DNA of 7,907 bases from Gammaproteobacteria bacterium (GTDB lineage: Bacteria > Pseudomonadota > Gammaproteobacteria > Steroidobacterales > Steroidobacteraceae), in the NCBI GenBank assembly GCA_030040525.1, contig JASHTN010000146.1, forward strand, positions 1 to 7,907. Reading direction: 5' to 3'. The position numbers and the translations under genes are program-made. Shown in pieces: positions 4,768 through 7,907 of the stretch; within the stretch, counting starts at the first letter, position 1; every line of letters begins with the position of its first letter. The notes under the pieces were generated by a model. The model had not been told where the DNA came from. It saw only the letters and a program-made list of their open reading frames with translations, and did not search any database.

Positions 4768-6750
4768 ATGCTCGCGCCGCTGACCCAGGCTCTCGTCCTC
4801 CTCGCCGCCGCCGTGTTCCTGGTGACCGTGGCGCGGCGTCTGGCGCTGCCGACGACCCTGGCCTATCTCGTGGCGGGGCTGCTGCTCGGGCCGCACGCGC
4901 TCGCCGTGGTGGCGGATTCGGGCACCACGCGGCTGCTGGCCGAGCTCGGCGTCGCGTTCCTGCTGTTCACCCTCGGGCTCGAGTTTTCCCTGCCGCGCAT
5001 GCTGGCGATGCGGGGCGAGGTCTTCGGGCTCGGCGCCGCGCAGGTCGCGGTCACCGCCTCAGTGTTCGCGCTGCTCGCGCACCTGCTCGGCGTCGACTGG
5101 CTGCCGGCCATCGTCGTAGGCGGCGCTGTGTCGATGAGCTCGACCGCGATGCTGCTGCAGCAGCTCACCGAGCGCGCCGAGCTCAACCGCACGCACGGCC
5201 GGCTCGCCTTCAGCATGCTGCTGTTCCAGGATCTGGCCTTCGTGCCGTTCCTGGCGCTCGGCGCCCTGCTGGCCGCGGGCGCGACGCAGTTTGCGCTCGG
5301 CCCGAGCGTCGCGGCGCTCATCGGTGGCGTGCTGGCCATCGTCGCGGTGCTGGCGGCCGGGCGCTGGCTGCTGCGGCCGTTGTTTCACGAGATTGCCCAT
5401 AGCCGCCTGCGCGAGCTGTTCACGCTCACGGTGCTGCTGGTGGTGCTCGCCTCCGCGTGGGTGTCGCATCTCGCGCGTCTGTCGTTCGCGCTCGGCGCGT
5501 TCCTCTCGGGCATGATGCTGGCGGAGACCGAGTACCGTCACCAGATCGAAGCGGCCATCCGCCCGTTCCGCGACATCCTCCTCGGACTCTTCTTCATCTC
5601 GGTCGGCATGCTGCTCGATCCGCGTCTGCTCGGCAGCGTGCACGAGCTGGGGTTGGTGCTGGCGATGCTCGCGACGCTGGTGGTGCTCAAGGCGGCGCTC
5701 GCCGCGCTCGTCACCCGCCCGTTCACCACCTCGCGCTTCAAGGCCCTGCGCACCGGGATCGTCATGTCGATCGGTGGGGAGTTCGGCATCGCGCTCGGCA
5801 CCATCCTGCTGCAGGGGCAGCTGCTGCCCGAGGGACTCGGCGAGCCGCTGGTGGTGGCGATCGTGCTGTCGATGGCCTTGAGCCCCTTCATCCTCAACAA
5901 CAACAAGCGCGTCGCGCGCTTCCTGCTGCACGAGCAGGCGCCGACTCTCACCGCCGCGGAGCGCGAGGACGCAGCGACCCACGGCATCGCGCTGCGCGCG
6001 CACGTCATCCTCTGCGGTTTCGGCCGGGTCGGCCAGAACGTGGCCAGGGTGCTGGAGTCGCAGGGTTTCGAGTACATCGCGCTCGATCTGGATCCGGCGC
6101 GTATCCGCGCCGCGCGCCAGGCGGGCGATCCGGTGCTGTTCGGCGACTCCTCCGACGAGGAGCTGCTCACCAAGGCGGGGCTGCCCGCGGCGAGCGCCGT
6201 GGTCATCAGCTTCTCCGACCCCGCCACCTCGCTCGGCATCCTGCACAGCATCCGCCGTCTGCGCCCCGACGTGCCGGTGCTGGTGCGCACCCAGGACGAT
6301 CAGCGCGTCAGCCAGCTGCAGGAGGCCGGCGCAACCGACGTCGTACCCGAGACCTTCGAGGCGAGTCTGATGCTGGTGTCGCACGTGCTGATGCTGCTGC
6401 ACGTGCCGGTGACGCGGGTGCTGCGCACCATTAACGACATCCGCAACGGCCGTTACGCGGTGCTGCGCAACATCGTGCGCCGCGGCGATCCCCGCCCGCT
6501 GGACGAGACCGCCGAGCATCGCGAGGAGCTGAAGTCGGTGGTGGTGCCGCCGGGCGCATGGGCGGTGGGCCGCTCCCTCAATGAGGTGCGCGGCCGCGGC
6601 GTCGCGGTCGCCTTCACCGGAGTACGCCGCCAGGGGATCCTCGGGCGCGAGCCCGCCGGCGACACCGTGCTGCGCGACGGCGACATCGTCGTGATCTACG
6701 GCCAGCCCGAGGAGCTCGAGCGCGCCGAGGCCGTGCTGCTGGCCGGATGA
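4768..6750 (+). CDS. Kef/YbaL-type CPA2 monovalent cation/proton antiporter with RCK module
   Basis: This inner-membrane CPA2 antiporter probably exchanges K+ or Na+ for H+. The 660-residue product has an exchanger domain (about 1-385, some 12-13 spans) and a cytoplasmic RCK module. Membrane-domain marks are ELGVAFLLFTLGLEFSLPRM, a SMSSTAMLLQQL block, the CPA2 ion-site LLFQDLAFVP (Gln154-Asp155), GAFLSGMMLAETEYRHQIE, PFRDILLGLFFISVGMLLD and SIGGEFGIALG. The TrkA-N/RCK_N Rossmann domain starts near 412 with ILCGFGRVGQNVARVL (GxGxxG at 417-422) and an acidic LDLDP, consistent with NAD(H) binding. An RCK_C-like domain covers about 588-655 (LKSVVVPPGAWAVGRSLNEV to VVIYGQPEELERA), a feature nearer YbaL/RosB-like members than glutathione-gated KefB/KefC. 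No KefF/KefG ancillary gene is adjacent. The ATG at 4768 begins just before the first span; an upstream TTG extension is arginine-rich and implausible. Its stop overlaps the ppc start. Transported ion and gating ligand are inferred. Confidence 0.9.
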   Translation: MLAPLTQALVLLAAAVFLVTVARRLALPTTLAYLVAGLLLGPHALAVVADSGTTRLLAELGVAFLLFTLGLEFSLPRMLAMRGEVFGLGAAQVAVTASVFALLAHLLGVDWLPAIVVGGAVSMSSTAMLLQQLTERAELNRTHGRLAFSMLLFQDLAFVPFLALGALLAAGATQFALGPSVAALIGGVLAIVAVLAAGRWLLRPLFHEIAHSRLRELFTLTVLLVVLASAWVSHLARLSFALGAFLSGMMLAETEYRHQIEAAIRPFRDILLGLFFISVGMLLDPRLLGSVHELGLVLAMLATLVVLKAALAALVTRPFTTSRFKALRTGIVMSIGGEFGIALGTILLQGQLLPEGLGEPLVVAIVLSMALSPFILNNNKRVARFLLHEQAPTLTAAEREDAATHGIALRAHVILCGFGRVGQNVARVLESQGFEYIALDLDPARIRAARQAGDPVLFGDSSDEELLTKAGLPAASAVVISFSDPATSLGILHSIRRLRPDVPVLVRTQDDQRVSQLQEAGATDVVPETFEASLMLVSHVLMLLHVPVTRVLRTINDIRNGRYAVLRNIVRRGDPRPLDETAEHREELKSVVVPPGAWAVGRSLNEVRGRGVAVAFTGVRRQGILGREPAGDTVLRDGDIVVIYGQPEELERAEAVLLAG

Positions 6751-7907
6751 TTCGCGTGAACCGCAGCGACATCGCCTTCCCGCCCAAGCACGCGCCGCTG
6801 CGCGAGGACGTGCACGCGCTCGGCGTGATGATCGGGGAAATCCTGCGCGAACAGGGCGGCGAGGAGCTGTTCCGGCTCGTCGAGCTCGACCGCCTGGCGG
6901 CCATCCGCGGCCGCGCCGGGGACAGCGCGGCGCGCGCCGAGCTCGCCGCCTGTGTGCGCGACCGGCCGCCGGCGCTGGCCCGCGACCTGGTACGCGCCTT
7001 CTCCACCTGGTTCCTCGCGGTGAATCTCGCCGAGCGGGTGCATCGCATCCGCCGCCGCCGCGAGTATTTCGTCAAGGACAGCCAGCGGCCCCAGCCCGGC
7101 GGCGTCGAGGACGCGATCGCGGCGCTCAAGGCGCGCGGCCTGACGCTCGCGGAGGTGCTGGAGCTCATCGACGGCCTGTCGATCGAGCCGGTGTTTGCGC
7201 CGCACACCACCGAGGCGACCCGCAGAACGCTGCTGCGCAAGCAGCTGCGCATCGCGCAGCGCCTGCTCGAGCGGCTCGACCCCAGCCTCACGCCGAACGA
7301 GGCGCGCGGCGTCTGGAACAACATCCGCATGGAGCTGACCACCGCCTGGCAGACCGAGGAGCTGCCGCGCGAGCGGCTCACCGCAGCGGACGAGCGCGAG
7401 CAGCTGCTGTTCTACCTGGTGGAGATCCTGTATCGGGTCGTGCCGGCGTTCTACGAGGAGATCGCGCAGGCGCTCGAGAAGGTGTTCAGCGCGCAGCCCG
7501 GCACACTGCGCGTGCCCTCGCTGCTGCACGTCGGCTCCTGGGCCGGCGGCGATATGGACGGCAACCCCGACGTGCACGCCAAGACCATCCGCGAGACGCT
7601 CGCGCGCCAGCACCAGGTCATCGTCCACGGTTACTTCGGCGACTGTCAGGAGCTCGCGCAGCGCCTGTCGCAGAGCGCCGGACGCGTGGCGGCCTCCGCG
7701 CAGGTCGCCAAGCGCATAGAGGAGTACACGCGGCTCATGCCGGGGGCGCGCGCCATCAACCCGCGCTACGCCCGCATGCCGTACCGGGTATTCCTCGCGC
7801 AGATCGGCGAGCGGCTGCAGGGCCTCTACGAGGGGCGTGCGAGCGGCTACGAGACCGCGCGCCAGTTCCGCGACGACATTGCGCTGATCGCCGCCAGCCT
7901 CAAGTCC
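6747..7907 (+). CDS. ppc: Phosphoenolpyruvate carboxylase, N-terminal part, cut by window edge
   Basis: PEPC fixes bicarbonate onto phosphoenolpyruvate to give oxaloacetate, an anaplerotic reaction in the cytoplasm. The frame from ATG 6747 stays open for 387 codons to the window end. Full-length bacterial PEPCs are around 880-950 residues, so well over half is missing. Identity rests on the N-terminal helical region (PLREDVHALGVMIGEIL; FSTWFLAVNLAERVHRI, compare the E. coli FSQFLNLANTAEQYH block), the catalytic-His region EPVFAPHTTEATRRTLLRKQ (147-166, His153), TTAWQTEEL, and SWAGGDMDGNPDV (264-276). Two usually invariant motifs deviate: TAHPTE reads APHTTE, with the His kept, and GGDRDGNP reads GGDMDGNP. 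Its ATG shares ATGA with the antiporter stop, so translation is probably coupled and transcription shared. The frame is uninterrupted and codon use is normal, so a pseudogene is unlikely. A divergent PEPC clade is the likely reading; the C-terminal catalytic residues cannot be seen here. Confidence 0.9.
   Translation, partial: MIRVNRSDIAFPPKHAPLREDVHALGVMIGEILREQGGEELFRLVELDRLAAIRGRAGDSAARAELAACVRDRPPALARDLVRAFSTWFLAVNLAERVHRIRRRREYFVKDSQRPQPGGVEDAIAALKARGLTLAEVLELIDGLSIEPVFAPHTTEATRRTLLRKQLRIAQRLLERLDPSLTPNEARGVWNNIRMELTTAWQTEELPRERLTAADEREQLLFYLVEILYRVVPAFYEEIAQALEKVFSAQPGTLRVPSLLHVGSWAGGDMDGNPDVHAKTIRETLARQHQVIVHGYFGDCQELAQRLSQSAGRVAASAQVAKRIEEYTRLMPGARAINPRYARMPYRVFLAQIGERLQGLYEGRASGYETARQFRDDIALIAASLKS

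Noticed and set aside
5059..6519. Minus-strand open frame of 486 codons opposite the antiporter
   Set aside because: Gln/His/Arg-rich translation typical of the complement of a GC-rich gene; the plus strand encodes a complete Kef-type antiporter.
7191..7241. Frameshift or pseudogenisation of ppc at the histidine motif
   Set aside because: The frame is open through all 387 codons and both flanks of the motif align in the same frame, so only substitutions are needed.
6696..7628. Minus-strand open frame of 310 codons opposite ppc
   Set aside because: Shadow of the PEPC frame, which has recognisable motifs on the plus strand.

Overview
The window is GC-rich chromosomal DNA from a proteobacterium, packed with housekeeping genes and showing no sign of mobile elements, phage genes, CRISPR arrays or RNA genes of known families. 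HemJ, a YdjA-type nitroreductase, a DUF938 methyltransferase, Apt and a Kef-type antiporter together suggest a high-GC gammaproteobacterium, perhaps near Steroidobacterales/Nevskiales. That placement is an inference from gene content and base composition, not from a phylogenetic marker.

Layout: (1) 1-1469, minus strand: formate-tetrahydrofolate ligase (fhs), with the C-terminus cut off by the left window edge. (2) 1565-1978, plus: hemJ, divergent from fhs. (3) 2003-2039: two overlapping strong hairpins between the convergent ends of hemJ and the next gene. (4) 2048-2605, minus: a small YdjA-type nitroreductase whose start overlaps (5) 2595-3230, plus: a DUF938 SAM-dependent methyltransferase, followed after 15 bases by (6) 3246-3791, plus: apt, with a probable terminator after it. 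(7) 3825-4065: a non-coding stretch with a candidate promoter, a long two-mismatch inverted repeat and a possible short upstream ORF, leading into (8) 4066-4287: a tiny exported serine/lysine/histidine-rich protein ending in a very strong intrinsic terminator. (9) 4407-4694: an unrecognised 95-residue helical protein. (10) 4768-6750: a Kef/YbaL-type CPA2 cation/proton antiporter with a C-terminal RCK module, coupled by an ATGA overlap to (11) 6747-7907: phosphoenolpyruvate carboxylase (ppc), cut by the right edge.

The two edge-truncated genes, fhs and ppc, were identified by translating the raw sequence. Fhs (C1-folate), Apt (purine salvage), HemJ (haem) and PEPC (anaplerosis) are core metabolism and do not form one pathway; only DUF938-apt and kef-ppc look co-transcribed.

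The most unusual part is 3889-4287: a promoter-like site, a structured leader and a very small low-complexity exported protein with its own terminator, forming an independent unit of unknown function. Second is the ppc product, which departs from usually invariant PEPC motifs around its catalytic histidine and in the GGDRDGNP loop. I do not see a clear multi-gene novel system.
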